A stretch of DNA of 64,000 bases from Ferrimonas marina (GCF_900129905.1 NZ_FQXG01000005.1:398735-462734); one strand, 5' to 3'; positions 1-9,830 are shown, counted from the stretch's first letter. Numbers and translations: made by a program. The notes: a model not told the origin generated them from the letters alone.

Positions 1-42
1 GGTGCTAGGTGCTAGGTGCTAGGTGCTAGGTGCTAGGTGCTA
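1..42 (+). repeat. Heptamer tandem array (GGTGCTA)6, cut by the window edge
   Basis: Six perfect head-to-tail copies of GGTGCTA, followed by the partial unit GGTA. The window starts exactly inside the array, so six is a minimum and the gene to the left is unseen. The same unit occurs at 20023-20064 and 54232-54392. No spacer separates the copies, so this is not a CRISPR. Confidence 0.95.
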
Positions 43-46
43 GGTA

Positions 47-473
47 GGCATCGTGAACCCAAAGAAAGCGTATTTCCTAATAAAGAATTGAGCTTCACGA
101 GGGCTCTGATTGATAACAAATGATTGCGCCCCGCCAGCACTTCGCCGACTTGGAGGCGCCCGAGTGAAGCCCAGCAAGGCTAGGGAGAGGGCCAGGATGG
201 CCCGAAAGGCCAGCGGAGGCATGGGTGAAAACTGCAGGTTTGAACGCGTAGGCAGGGATGCCGAAGCCGGGCTTTGATGCGAAGCAGGGACTGCGCAGCA
301 ACAAAGTCGACTCTGGCCGAGACCTAAGCTGTGCTTGGCGAGAACGAGTTTGAGCGCCGACCGGAGGCAACGGGGGTTCCAAGGGGGCGCGTAGCCCCTT
401 TGGTTGTCGTCGCCAAAGCGACAAGAAAGTACGTTCAAGCTCACGGGTGAGCAGCAACCCCAAACAGGACAAA
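47..473. other. Unexplained stop-poor non-coding block downstream of acnB
   Basis: This stretch holds no gene I recognise. Two overlapping minus-strand frames stay open for 134 and 125 codons (about 40-444 and 95-472), both rich in Pro, Arg, Ser and Leu with no domain. Two long open frames over the same DNA argue against either being a protein. Short palindromes are visible, for example AAGGGG around 379-398 pairing with CCCCTT, and GTCGC/GCGAC near 407-422. I suspect a dispersed structured repeat, but the copy number elsewhere in the genome cannot be seen from here. Confidence 0.4.
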
Positions 474-510
474 AGACAAAAAAGAACGCCAGCTCAATTG
501 AGCTGGCGTT
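474..510 (-). terminator. Rho-independent terminator of acnB
   Basis: A perfect 26-bp palindrome at 485-510 (arms AACGCCAGCTCAA) is followed on the minus strand by TCTTTTTTGTCTTTT. It lies about 45 nt past the acnB stop codon. Confidence 0.85.
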
Positions 511-555
511 GTTGTATCAAGCAAGCGGGCCGAGGCCCCTTGCCATCAGCGACGA

Positions 556-3150
556 TTAGGCCGGCTGCTGCAGGATCACCTCGCCGGCGGGCTGGGTGTA
601 CTGCTCCATCAGGTGGAAGTTCAGGTAGCGGTAAGTGTCCGCCGCCTGGGCATCGATGGTCTTGGCGTAATCCAGGTACTCCTCCACGCTGGGCAGCTTG
701 CCCAGGATGGAGGCCACCGCCGCCAGCTCCGCCGAAGCCAGGTAGACGTTGGCACCGGTACCCAGACGGTTGGGGAAGTTACGGGTGGAGGTGGAAACCA
801 CCGACGCCCCATCAGCAACCCGAGCCTGGTTACCCATGCACAAGGAGCAGCCTGGCTGCTCGGTGCGGGCACCGACGCGGCCGTAGATGCCGTAGTAGCC
901 TTCGTCGATCAGCTGCTGCTGGTCCATCTTGGTCGGCGGTGCCACCCACAGGCGGGTCGGCAGCGCACCCTTGTGCTTGTCCAGCAGCTTACCGGCAGCA
1001 CGGAAGTGACCGATGTTGGTCATGCAGGAACCGATGAACACCTCATCGATGTCACTGCCCTGAACCTCGGACAGCAGGCGAGCGTCGTCCGGATCGTTCG
1101 GCGCACAGAGGATCGGCTCCTTGATCTGGGCCAGGTCAATCTCGATCACCTCGGTGTATTCGGCGTCGGCATCCGCTTGCATCAGCTCCGGATTGGCCAG
1201 CCAGGCCTCCATCGCCTGGATGCGGCGCTCGATGGTGCGACGGTCGCCGTAGCCACCGGAGATCATCCACTTCAGCATCACGATGTTGGACTGCAGGTAC
1301 TCGGCAATGGAGTCCTCGGACAGCTTGATGGTACAGCCCGCAGCGGAGCGCTCAGCGGAGGCATCAGACAGCTCGAACGCCTGCTCAACGGTGAGGTCCT
1401 CAAGGCCCTCGATCTCCAGGACACGACCGGAGAAGATGTTCTTCTTGCCCTTCTTCTCCACGGTCAGCAGGCCCTGCTGGATGGCGTAGTAGGGGATGGC
1501 GTGGACCAGGTCACGCAGGGTGATACCCGGCTGCATCTCGCCCTTGAAGCGCACCAGCACGGATTCCGGCATGTCCAGCGGCATCACACCGGTGGCGGCG
1601 GCAAAGGCCACCAGACCGGAACCGGCGGGGAAGGAGATCCCCAGCGGGAAGCGGGTGTGGGAGTCGCCACCGGTACCGACGGTGTCCGGCAGCAGCATGC
1701 GGTTCAGCCAGGAGTGGATCACGCCGTCACCGGGACGCAGGGAGACACCGCCGCGGTTCATGATGAAGTCCGGCAGGGTGGCGTGGGTGTTCACATCTAC
1801 CGGCTTGGGATAGGCGGAGGTGTGGCAGAATGACTGCATGGTCAAGTCGGCGGAGAAGCCCAGGCAGGCCAGGTCCTTCAGCTCGTCCCGGGTCATCGGG
1901 CCGGTGGTGTCCTGGGAGCCCACGGTGGTCATCTTCGGCTCGCAGTACTGGCCGGGGCGTACGCCCTCGACGCCACAGGCCTTGCCCACCATCTTCTGGG
2001 CCAGGGTGTAGCCCTTGCCGGTGTCGGCCACGTCCTGGGGACGGCGGAACACCTCGGAGGGGGCCAGCTTCAGCGCCTCGCGGGCCTTGTCGGTCAGGCC
2101 ACGGCCGATGATCAGCGGGATACGGCCGCCGGCGCGGACTTCGTCCAGCAGCACGTCGGTCTTCAGTTCGAACTCGGAGATCACCTCACCGGCTTCGTTA
2201 CGCACCACACCCTCGTAGGGGAATACGGTGATCACGTCACCCATGGCCATCTGGTCCACCGGCATCTCGATGGGCAGGGCGCCGGCGTCTTCCATGGTGT
2301 TGAAGAAGATCGGGGCGATCTTGCCGCCAAAGCAGAAACCACCGCCGCGCTTGTTGGGCACGCCGGGCAGGTCGTCGCCCATGAACCAGAGCACGGAGTT
2401 GGTGGCGGACTTACGGGAGGAACCGGTGCCCACGACATCGCCCACGTAGACCAGCGGGTGGCCCTTGGCGGTCAGCTGCTCGATGGTGGAGATGGGGCCG
2501 ACGGTGCCGGGCTCATCCGGGGTAATGCCATCACGGGGGGATTTCAGCATCGCCAGGGCGTGCAGCGGGATGTCCGGGCGGGACCAGGCGTCCGGGGCCG
2601 GAGACAGGTCATCGGTGTTGGTCTCACCGGGCACCTTGAACACGGTCAGGGTGATGGACTCGGCCAGCGCCGGCTTGCTGGTAAACCACTCGGCGTCAGC
2701 CCAGGATTGCAGTACCTGCTGAGCGTAGCTGTTGCCACCTTGCGCCAGCTCCACCACGTCGTGGAAGGCATCAAACATCAGCAGGGTATGGGACAGTGCC
2801 TTGGCGGCCAGCGGGGCCAGCGGCTCGTGGCTCAGCAGCTTGATCAGCGGCTCGATGTTGTAGCCGCCCTGCATGGTGCCCAGCAGCTCGGTGGCACGCT
2901 CGGCGCTGATCAGCGGGCTGCTGGCTTCGCCGGTGGTGATGGCTGCCAGGAAGCTGGCCTTGACGTAGGCCGCCTCATCCACGCCCGGCGGGATGCGATT
3001 CTCCAGCAGATCGATCAGAGTCTCTTCTTCGCCGGCGGGGGGATTCTTCAGCAGTTCGACCAGCCCACTGGTTTGCTGGGCGTCTAGGGGCTTGGGCACG
3101 ATGCCCTGGGCGGCACGCTCTGCGACGTGTTCACGATAGGCTTCTAACAC
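556..3150 (-). CDS. acnB: Bifunctional aconitate hydratase 2 / 2-methylisocitrate dehydratase
   Basis: AcnB interconverts citrate and isocitrate through cis-aconitate in the TCA cycle and can dehydrate 2-methylisocitrate in propionate breakdown; it is cytoplasmic and carries a labile [4Fe-4S] cluster. The 864-residue product is one residue shorter than E. coli AcnB. The N-terminal HEAT-like domain begins [13 protein letters not shown], the swivel domain follows, and the cluster cysteines lie near residue 710 ([10 protein letters not shown]) and around 769-772 (GCSLCMGNQ). It is monocistronic, with its own terminator at 474-510 and a 360-bp upstream region. The family can also act as an iron-responsive RNA-binding protein; nothing in the sequence proves that here. 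Confidence 0.98.
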   Translation of the reverse strand: MLEAYREHVAERAAQGIVPKPLDAQQTSGLVELLKNPPAGEEETLIDLLENRIPPGVDEAAYVKASFLAAITTGEASSPLISAERATELLGTMQGGYNIEPLIKLLSHEPLAPLAAKALSHTLLMFDAFHDVVELAQGGNSYAQQVLQSWADAEWFTSKPALAESITLTVFKVPGETNTDDLSPAPDAWSRPDIPLHALAMLKSPRDGITPDEPGTVGPISTIEQLTAKGHPLVYVGDVVGTGSSRKSATNSVLWFMGDDLPGVPNKRGGGFCFGGKIAPIFFNTMEDAGALPIEMPVDQMAMGDVITVFPYEGVVRNEAGEVISEFELKTDVLLDEVRAGGRIPLIIGRGLTDKAREALKLAPSEVFRRPQDVADTGKGYTLAQKMVGKACGVEGVRPGQYCEPKMTTVGSQDTTGPMTRDELKDLACLGFSADLTMQSFCHTSAYPKPVDVNTHATLPDFIMNRGGVSLRPGDGVIHSWLNRMLLPDTVGTGGDSHTRFPLGISFPAGSGLVAFAAATGVMPLDMPESVLVRFKGEMQPGITLRDLVHAIPYYAIQQGLLTVEKKGKKNIFSGRVLEIEGLEDLTVEQAFELSDASAERSAAGCTIKLSEDSIAEYLQSNIVMLKWMISGGYGDRRTIERRIQAMEAWLANPELMQADADAEYTEVIEIDLAQIKEPILCAPNDPDDARLLSEVQGSDIDEVFIGSCMTNIGHFRAAGKLLDKHKGALPTRLWVAPPTKMDQQQLIDEGYYGIYGRVGARTEQPGCSLCMGNQARVADGASVVSTSTRNFPNRLGTGANVYLASAELAAVASILGKLPSVEEYLDYAKTIDAQAADTYRYLNFHLMEQYTQPAGEVILQQPA

Positions 3151-3268
3151 AACTCACTTCCTTCTCTTCCTGGCAGGCTCACAACAAGCTGCACTTCCTG
3201 TGATGCAATGTGGCTACCGATGATGCCTAACAGAAAAGAAGAGGGAGAGCCGCACGGCCGCCCTGCCC

Positions 3269-3283
3269 CCGGCGTTGCGCCGG
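3269..3283. other. GC-rich hairpin in the acnB leader
   Basis: CCGGCG-TTG-CGCCGG lies about 120 nt upstream of the acnB start. It would form in the 5' leader if transcription starts near the CRP-like site further up. No T-run follows, so it is not a typical terminator. I see nothing else in 3151-3465 apart from the CRP-like site. Confidence 0.4.
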
Positions 3284-3351
3284 TGCGGGAGGATGTCGCC
3301 CCTGCAGTGATACACACCCATCTAATTCCCTGGAAAGCAGTCCCGGTGTCT

Positions 3352-3367
3352 TGTGACACAGACCACA
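3352..3367. promoter_or_regulatory. Candidate CRP site upstream of acnB
   Basis: TGTGACACAGACCACA matches TGTGA-N6-TCACA except for one base in the right half. It sits about 200 bp upstream of acnB. CRP control of acnB is known in E. coli; use here is inferred. Confidence 0.35.
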
Positions 3368-3465
3368 TCCTTCGGGGGTGTCGGCAGTATAGCGATCTTG
3401 CGCACAGTTTTAAATCAAATTACGGCCCGGCTCACTGTGAACAAAGCTTACCTTTTAGGCCCTAA

Positions 3466-3495
3466 CGAAAAAATGGACGCCGAAGCGTCCATTTT
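3466..3495 (-). terminator. Rho-independent terminator of the DUF4382 lipoprotein gene
   Basis: An 11-bp stem (AAAATGGACGC at 3470-3480 with GCGTCCATTTT at 3485-3495) and a four-base loop lead on the minus strand into a run of six T. It lies about 20 nt after the stop codon. Confidence 0.9.
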
Positions 3496-3516
3496 GAATG
3501 ATCGTCAGCCTTGGGC

Positions 3517-4524
3517 TCAGTTGCTGCCGAAGGCCACCTCGGTGGTGCTGTTCTCTTCCACTACGACATTATCGATAGCATCAAACAGGAAGAAGCTGGC
3601 CTCTTCACCGTTCATATCATCCGCCACCGGATCGTCCTTTTGCGCCACGCAGGTGTAGCCCAGGGCGTAGTCGCTGGCTACCACGAAACCAAACTCGAAT
3701 TTGCCTTCCTCGTCCACCCGGGCGCTGGCGATCGGCGCGGTTTCCAAAGTGGTGTATGGGGCGTCACGGAAGTCCGCCATCTTGGCCGCATTCTCTGACC
3801 CATCCAGGGTAGCGCCGGCGCGATAGAGGTACACCGCGCTGCGGTTGTCGGCGTCATCACCGGCTTCCACCAGGCAGTCAGCGGTGATCCGAGAGTCAAC
3901 GCTGCCACTGATGGTGCCCACATCGGACACGTTCTCGATGCGCACCACGTCGGTGGGCTTCAGTACCCAGTAATCCTTGTTGCCCTTGGGCGGCTGCAGC
4001 TTGGCCAGGTTGAACTCGGCCACGAAGCGGTTGTCACCCACGGCGATGGGGAACTTCTTGTTGAGGAAGATGCGCCCCTCCTCCTTTACCGCCTGATCTT
4101 CGCTGTCAGCGTTGCCGCAGCTGCCCTGGGAGTTGGAGATCAACCCCTTCATCGCTTCCTCGGCGATCACAAAGGAGGTGTCATCCGCACCGGTGGTGTC
4201 GTTCTTCATGTAGATGCACATCTGGTATTCACCCACTGGCACCTCTTGGCCAGAGACCAGGGTTTCCACCTCCTGGCCCTGATAATCCAGCAGGTTGACC
4301 TGCTTGAGCTCGCCCTCTTCGGTGACATCGAAGGTGTAGCTTTCGCTGCTGCCCTTGAGCACAACGCGATCGAAGGCGATGGTCACATTGGTGGCCAGCG
4401 CCGGGCTGTCGGAGACGCCCAGGCTGAATTGGCCGGTTTTTGCGGTATTATCGTCGTCGCTGCCGCCGCAGCCTGCGAGCGCCAGTACCAGGGCCGAACT
4501 CAGAGCCGTTTTTGCCAGATTCAT
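3517..4524 (-). CDS. DUF4382-domain lipoprotein, function unknown
   Basis: The 335-residue product begins with a lipoprotein signal peptide; the lipobox is LALAGC, so mature Cys is about residue 19, followed by GGSDDDN. The acidic residues after Cys fit either outer- or inner-membrane retention. Residues from about 31 (GQFSLGVSDSPALATNVTIAF) match the beta-rich DUF4382 domain; the C-terminal half (from about 205, GTISGSV) looks like a carboxypeptidase-regulatory-like beta-sandwich. The composition is strongly acidic, as in many marine exported proteins. It is a single gene with its own terminator, divergent from the HAD phosphatase gene. No substrate or partner can be assigned. Confidence 0.75.
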   Translation of the reverse strand: MNLAKTALSSALVLALAGCGGSDDDNTAKTGQFSLGVSDSPALATNVTIAFDRVVLKGSSESYTFDVTEEGELKQVNLLDYQGQEVETLVSGQEVPVGEYQMCIYMKNDTTGADDTSFVIAEEAMKGLISNSQGSCGNADSEDQAVKEEGRIFLNKKFPIAVGDNRFVAEFNLAKLQPPKGNKDYWVLKPTDVVRIENVSDVGTISGSVDSRITADCLVEAGDDADNRSAVYLYRAGATLDGSENAAKMADFRDAPYTTLETAPIASARVDEEGKFEFGFVVASDYALGYTCVAQKDDPVADDMNGEEASFFLFDAIDNVVVEENSTTEVAFGSN

Positions 4525-4681
4525 CGTTGATTTCCAGAAAGGTTGTCAGTGTTTTGATGGGCCAGACTCGTGCTCGGTAGGCCGTAATTCTTGAGCGGAT
4601 GCTGTATTGCTAGGGCGTCCGCCTGACGCTGAAGCTGAAGCTGATTCAGCGGGCGCAGTTTTTGACACAGAAGGCGGCAAA

Positions 4682-5353
4682 TTGAAAGCGATTATTTTTG
4701 ATATGGACGGGGTTTTGGTGGATTCCGAGCCCCTGTGGCAGCAAGCGGAGCTGGCGATCCTGCCCAAGTACGGCGTGCCCCTCACCTTCGAAGATACCTT
4801 AAAAACCCAGGGCTTGCGTATCGACCAGCTGGTCCACTACTGGCATCAGCGCTTTCCCTGGCAGGGGGCTTCCATTGAGGCGGTGGCGGATGAGCTGGTG
4901 CAGGAGGTCGCGCGGCAGATCCGACTGCAGGGCCGTGCGCTACCCGGGGTGGCCGAGGCGATGGCGGTGGTGCAGGCTTCCGGCTTGCCAGTGGCCCTGG
5001 CCACCTCTTCGCCGGGCCCCATCATCGATGCCACCCTGGAGCGGCTGCAACTGCAGCCCCATTTCCAGGCCTGCCTGTCGGCGGAGCACCTGGCCTATGG
5101 CAAGCCCCACCCCGAGGTGTACCTCAATGCGGCGGCGGCTATCGATGTTGCGCCGGAGCGCTGCCTGGCGATCGAGGACTCCTTCAACGGCATCCTGGCC
5201 GCCAAAGCGGCGCGGATGCAGGTGCTGGCGATCCCGGACGATCACCATCGCGATGACCCGCGCTTTGTTATTGCCGACCACCGGATGGACAGCCTGAAGC
5301 AACTGACCGCCCCCTGGCTGCAGCAGTGGCAGCAGGCGGTGGACGCCCAGTAA
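4682..5353 (+). CDS. HAD-superfamily phosphatase, hexitol phosphatase HxpB-like
   Basis: Predicted small-molecule phosphatase of the HAD superfamily. Motif I is FDMDGVLVDS near the N-terminus, with a helical cap after it; motif II is the Ser of ATSSPGP, Lys of GKPHPEVY supplies motif III, and the acidic pair in AIEDSFNG is motif IV. The sequence is closest to E. coli YniC/HxpB, which acts on sugar and hexitol phosphates; the substrate here is inferred. I chose the TTG at 4682 because it gives 223 residues, close to YniC, places KAIIFDMDG at the N-terminus and has AAGGCGG upstream. Another TTG at 4607 would add 25 low-complexity residues. It converges with the sensor gene, whose stop is 4 bp away. 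Confidence 0.8.
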   Translation: MKAIIFDMDGVLVDSEPLWQQAELAILPKYGVPLTFEDTLKTQGLRIDQLVHYWHQRFPWQGASIEAVADELVQEVARQIRLQGRALPGVAEAMAVVQASGLPVALATSSPGPIIDATLERLQLQPHFQACLSAEHLAYGKPHPEVYLNAAAAIDVAPERCLAIEDSFNGILAAKAARMQVLAIPDDHHRDDPRFVIADHRMDSLKQLTAPWLQQWQQAVDAQ

Positions 5354-5366
5354 CGCGCTACTGGGC
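5345..5366. other. Hairpin containing both stop codons of two convergent genes
   Basis: GCCCAGTA (5345-5352) and TACTGGGC (5359-5366) flank a six-base loop. The TAA of the phosphatase gene (5351-5353) and the TAG of the sensor gene (5358-5360, minus) both lie inside it. Neither side has a long T-run, so any termination would be weak or Rho-assisted. Confidence 0.5.
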
Positions 5367-8300
5367 GGCTTCTTCGGTATTGTGGGATAGCTGGGTGACG
5401 GCCGGCTCCAGCAATGGCGGACTCAGCCGCTCCCGCAGCCAGTTACAGCACGCCTCGCTACCCATCGGCCGGGCAAAGTGGAAGCCCTGCACCAGGTGAC
5501 AGCCCTGCCCCTTGAGGAAACTGACCTGGTCTGGGGTTTCCACCCCTTCCGCCAGCACCGTCAGTTCCAGGTTGCGACCCAGGTCTAGGATCGACTGAGC
5601 AATGGCGGTCTGGGTTCGGTTGTCCGGCAGGTCATGGACAAAGGAGCGGTCGATCTTAAGCTGGTCCACCGCGAACTGACTGAGGTAGGCCAGGCTGGAG
5701 TAGCCGGTGCCAAAGTCGTCGATCGCCACCTTGACCCCCAATCTTCTCAGTGCCTGCAGATGGCGCTTGGCCAGCGGTACCTGGCGCATCAGCACCCGCT
5801 CGGTGATCTCCAGGCACAGTCGCGAAGGATGCAGGCCGCAGCGCTCCAGTACCTGGGTGACGTACTCAACGAAGTCGGACTCGCGGAAGTGGGTGGGGGA
5901 GACGTTCACCGACAACACCAGTCGGTCGTCCATGCCCCAGCGGGAGAACTCCTCACAGGCCCGTTTCAGTGCCCAGCGATCCAGCTTGGTGACAAAGCCG
6001 TTGGCCTCCGCCAGCTCGACAAACTGGGCCGGGTCCATGTCGCCGGCCTGAGGATCGTAACAGCGCAGCAGCGCTTCCACCCCAACCGGACGCTCCAGTA
6101 GCAGGTCCCATTGGGGCTGATAGTGCAGCCTGAGGCGGTCCCCCTCCAGCGCCTGGCGTAGCACCTTGTCCAGCGCCAGCTGATAGGTGGCCTGGGCATT
6201 GCGCTGGCTGGAGTAGAAACACAGCTGACCGCGACCGGCGTCCTTGGCCTGGTACATCGCCAGATCGGCGTTCTTGATCAGGTTCTCTGCCTGCTGGGCA
6301 TCCTGCGGCCAGCAGGCGATCCCCACACTGGTGGAGAGATAGAACACCTGTCCCTCCACCTCGAATGGCTCGGCAATGGTGGTCAGGAAGGCGTTGGCCA
6401 AGGCTTCCAGCTGAGCCCGCTGCTCTACCTGGGGCACCAGCACCATGAACTCATCGCCACCGAAGCGGCACAGCAGTTCGGAGCCACTGAGCTCCTCCTG
6501 CAGGCGGCGGGCCGCCTCCACCAGCAGGGCATCGCCGGTGGAGTGGCCATAGGTGTCGTTGATGTGCTTGAAGCGGTCGAGATCCAGGAACATCAGGCCC
6601 GCTTCCGCCCCCAGCAGTTCGTTCTGCTCCAGCACCTGCTCCAGCTGCAGGTTGAAGTGGCTGCGGTTGAGCAGGCCGGTCAGGGCGTCGTAGTTGGCCA
6701 TGCGGGCCATCGCCAGCTCGGTGCGCTTGCGCTCGGAGATGTCGGAGAACAGCAGGATCCAGCGCTGCTCGCCCTCCTCGCCCATGGTATTTAGGGTCAG
6801 GCTGACCGGCAGCGGCGCGCCGTGCTGGGGCAGCAGGGTGACCTCACCGCGCCAGGACTCGCCCTGCTGCAGCAAGCGCGATAGCGGCGTGTCCTGCTCC
6901 CGCAGCCAGTAATGGCTGAAGTTGGCACCACTGAGCAGGGATTTCTCCGTACCCAGGATAGCGGCGGCGGCGCTGTTGCAGACGTGGATATTGCAGTGGC
7001 GGTCGAGGATCAGTGCCCCCTCGGCGGCGTGATCAAATGCCAGGGCATAGAGCGAGTGCTCCTCCTCCATCCGCCGGGACTCGGTGATGTCGGTGTAGAT
7101 CCCGGTCATAGACAGGGCCCGCTGGCTGCGGGGGTCACGCTGCTGGGCCTGGCCGGTCACCCACAGCCAGCGCCAGTGTCCCTGGTGGTCCGCCTGGCGA
7201 TACTTGATCTCGTAGCGCTCGGTCTGGCCCAGCACGTGGGCCTGCCAGGTCTGGTGCACCCGCAAGCGATCATCCGGATGCAGCCGCAGGGTGAGGATAT
7301 CCATCTCGATGGGCTCGCCCTTGGCACTGAACAGACGGCGGCGATCCTGCAGTCGAATCCGGTTGCTGCTGGCGTCCCACTCCCAGGTGTCGGAGCCGCC
7401 GGCGCTCAGTGCCAGCTGCAGCTTTTTCTGGTTGCCCACCAGTTGGTACAGATCCCGTCGGCTGCGCTGCAATCGGCGGGAACGCACCCACAACAGCACC
7501 AGCAGGAACAACGGCAGGGCCGCGGCGGCGCCCAGGCGTATCTCATGGCGCTGCCACCAGTAGGGGGCGATGGTGAACTGCAGCCGGCTGGGCATGGCGT
7601 ACCAACCACCCTGGCGAATGCCAAACAGCTCCAGCTCGTAATCGCCATAGGGCAGCTGGCCGAAGATCAGCTGGCCGTGCTGGCTCTGCTCATGCAGCTC
7701 GCCCTGCTCGCCATTGTGGTTGAGGCGATAGCGGAACATCTTGCTGCTGCGATCCAGCAGCCGGTTGTTGGCAAACTGGATGCGGATCTGGTGATAGTGC
7801 GGCTCGATCACCGTGGGGCGTACCTCGGGCCGCAGCAACAGCTGACGCTGGCCATCCTGGTACTGGATCTGCAGCGATTCGATCAGCGGTCGCTCGCCCT
7901 GCTCCTGGGAGGCAAAGTAATCTGGGTCCACCACCACCATGCCGCGCACACTGCCCATCATCAGGCCCTGCTCAGGGCTGTAGAAGTAGGCGCCCTCGTT
8001 GTAGCCGGTCATCTCCAGGCCATCGTACTGGTCCAGGCCGATCACCTCGTCCCGGGCCGGATCGATGCGGTAGAGGTACTTGTTGCAGGCCAGGAATACC
8101 CGGTTGTCGATCATCTGGGTGAAGTTGGGGTTGTCGCACTGGATCCCCCAGGTGTCGCCAATGGGGGTCAGCTCCTGCCAACGGCCATCGTATTGCCACA
8201 GACCGCGGCCAAAGGAGCCGAACCAGACCCGGTTATGGGGCAGCGGCTGGATGGTGCTAACGAAGTGGGAGCGTTGCCCCTCCGGCAGCAGCGCCAGCAG

Positions 8301-9830
8301 CGAGGTGTAGCTTCCGTCGGCGTCGCTAAAGCCCCAGACATTGTCGCCAGCCAGCCAGAGGCGGTTGTTGTCATCCCGAACCAGGTTGCGCACGCCAATC
8401 AGCGGCTCGCCATCCACCTCGAACGGCTCAATCAGGTTGCGTTCGGGCGACCAGTGCAGCAGGTAGAGATCGGTCAGGATCCAGAAATCGTCCCCGTCCG
8501 GCAGCAGGTTGAGGACCTGGCGCTGGCGCAAGGCGATGTCCTCCTCCGGGTCAAAGCGCGCAGCCTGACGGCTATGGCGGTCGATCTGGTACAGGCCGCT
8601 GGAGGTGGCGACCATCAGGATATCGTCATCCAATGGCTGCAGCGCGAAGGCGTCGCCCACCGGTCCCAGGCCCGGCAGCTCAATCATCTGGTATTCGCCG
8701 CTGGCGCGATCAAACCACTGCACCCCGCCGGGGCTGGCCAGGTAGCGCTGGCTGCCATCGGCAAAGATGTGCCATACCGTGGCGCTGGTCATCTGCGGGT
8801 AGCGCTGCTGATCGTACAGCTCGGTGACCAGGCCGGAGTTGGCGCGCACACCAAGCAACCCCTGGAAGTCACTCATCAGCCACAGCTGCTGACGCGAATC
8901 CAGGGTCATGCGATAGCTCATCTCGGTACGGAAGTCGTTACTCCAGGGCGTGGTCACCTGGTGTGGCTCCGATTCCGTTACCGGCCAGTACCACAAGCCC
9001 CCTTTGCCCAACAGCCAGAGATCGCCATCCGGCTCCTGGGCCAGGTCCCACAACCGGCCGGTCAGGATCGGCTCAGGGGACACCCGTTTGCGGTTCAGAT
9101 CCAGTCGGTACAGGCCATGACTGCTGGCCAGCAAGGCCTCGTTGGGACTGATCTCCAGCAGCGAGCGCAACTCGCCGCGGCTGGCGGGCCAATGATCCTG
9201 CTCCAGTACCACCCCGTCGGCGCTGAGCTGCCACAGCTGGTTGCGTCCCAACACCCAAAGGGTGCCATCGCTTTGCTGCCAGACATCACGCCAGCGCTCA
9301 TCGGCGGGCAGTTGCGCCAGTTGGCGCAGCTCGGTCAGGCTGTCGTTGAGCTCAAACAACACCCCTTCGCCGGTGACGAACCATACCTGGCCCCGCTTAT
9401 TGCGGAAGAAGCTGCGAGTATAGAGCGCGGAGGGAAGTTGCGGCAGTGAGTGGTGCAGGTAATCGAAGCGGTGCTCGGCGATGTCCAGCACCACCAGACC
9501 CTGCATGGTAGAGAGCAGCAGGCGCTGATCACTCAGTGGTTGGATGGCATAGAACACCGGGTCTTCGGTGAGCAGGTCCTTGCCCAGGCGGTCGACCCGG
9601 CGGATCACCCGGTCACTGATACGAAACAGGCCATCCTCGGTGCCGACCCACAACAGGCCGTCGCCATCCTCGACCACGTCGAGAACGGTTCCATTGGATA
9701 AGCCTTGATCTACCCCGAAATGGCGAAAGACGTCTGCCTGGGCTGCTGTCGCCAAACACAGCGACAGCCAAAGAATGATGCGAGCCACCACGATCCTTGT
9801 TGGTTTATTGCTCAGGGTAAGGTACGGCAT
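5358..9830 (-). CDS. Membrane sensor with periplasmic beta-propeller, PAS, GGDEF and EAL domains
   Basis: A 1490-residue predicted c-di-GMP turnover protein. A signal peptide (IVVARIILWLSLCLATAAQA) leads into many two-component-regulator propeller blades (GLLWVGTEDGLFRI, GDLWLLGKGGLWYW), then a Y_Y_Y-type domain (about 680-760) and one membrane helix near 770. The cytoplasmic part has PAS/PAC modules (about 800-1050), an intact GGDEF at about 1127 (RFGGDEFMV) and an EAL domain from about 1252 (EALLR, NVSPTHF, EITE, DDFGTGYSSL, KIDRSF, AEGVE), so both catalytic sites look intact. The ATG at 9830 precedes the signal peptide; an upstream TTG at 9854 would add eight residues. GGGAGGTG lies about 16 nt before the ATG. 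The ligand is unknown; propellers of this kind often sense polysaccharides. Confidence 0.88.
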   Translation of the reverse strand: MPYLTLSNKPTRIVVARIILWLSLCLATAAQADVFRHFGVDQGLSNGTVLDVVEDGDGLLWVGTEDGLFRISDRVIRRVDRLGKDLLTEDPVFYAIQPLSDQRLLLSTMQGLVVLDIAEHRFDYLHHSLPQLPSALYTRSFFRNKRGQVWFVTGEGVLFELNDSLTELRQLAQLPADERWRDVWQQSDGTLWVLGRNQLWQLSADGVVLEQDHWPASRGELRSLLEISPNEALLASSHGLYRLDLNRKRVSPEPILTGRLWDLAQEPDGDLWLLGKGGLWYWPVTESEPHQVTTPWSNDFRTEMSYRMTLDSRQQLWLMSDFQGLLGVRANSGLVTELYDQQRYPQMTSATVWHIFADGSQRYLASPGGVQWFDRASGEYQMIELPGLGPVGDAFALQPLDDDILMVATSSGLYQIDRHSRQAARFDPEEDIALRQRQVLNLLPDGDDFWILTDLYLLHWSPERNLIEPFEVDGEPLIGVRNLVRDDNNRLWLAGDNVWGFSDADGSYTSLLALLPEGQRSHFVSTIQPLPHNRVWFGSFGRGLWQYDGRWQELTPIGDTWGIQCDNPNFTQMIDNRVFLACNKYLYRIDPARDEVIGLDQYDGLEMTGYNEGAYFYSPEQGLMMGSVRGMVVVDPDYFASQEQGERPLIESLQIQYQDGQRQLLLRPEVRPTVIEPHYHQIRIQFANNRLLDRSSKMFRYRLNHNGEQGELHEQSQHGQLIFGQLPYGDYELELFGIRQGGWYAMPSRLQFTIAPYWWQRHEIRLGAAAALPLFLLVLLWVRSRRLQRSRRDLYQLVGNQKKLQLALSAGGSDTWEWDASSNRIRLQDRRRLFSAKGEPIEMDILTLRLHPDDRLRVHQTWQAHVLGQTERYEIKYRQADHQGHWRWLWVTGQAQQRDPRSQRALSMTGIYTDITESRRMEEEHSLYALAFDHAAEGALILDRHCNIHVCNSAAAAILGTEKSLLSGANFSHYWLREQDTPLSRLLQQGESWRGEVTLLPQHGAPLPVSLTLNTMGEEGEQRWILLFSDISERKRTELAMARMANYDALTGLLNRSHFNLQLEQVLEQNELLGAEAGLMFLDLDRFKHINDTYGHSTGDALLVEAARRLQEELSGSELLCRFGGDEFMVLVPQVEQRAQLEALANAFLTTIAEPFEVEGQVFYLSTSVGIACWPQDAQQAENLIKNADLAMYQAKDAGRGQLCFYSSQRNAQATYQLALDKVLRQALEGDRLRLHYQPQWDLLLERPVGVEALLRCYDPQAGDMDPAQFVELAEANGFVTKLDRWALKRACEEFSRWGMDDRLVLSVNVSPTHFRESDFVEYVTQVLERCGLHPSRLCLEITERVLMRQVPLAKRHLQALRRLGVKVAIDDFGTGYSSLAYLSQFAVDQLKIDRSFVHDLPDNRTQTAIAQSILDLGRNLELTVLAEGVETPDQVSFLKGQGCHLVQGFHFARPMGSEACCNWLRERLSPPLLEPAVTQLSHNTEEAAQ

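Noticed and set aside
1-42. Arrays considered as CRISPR
   Set aside because: Units are 7 bp with no spacers and no cas genes in the window.
40-444. 134-codon minus-strand frame as a protein
   Set aside because: A second minus-strand frame is open over the same DNA, composition is unlike a folded protein, and no domain is recognisable.
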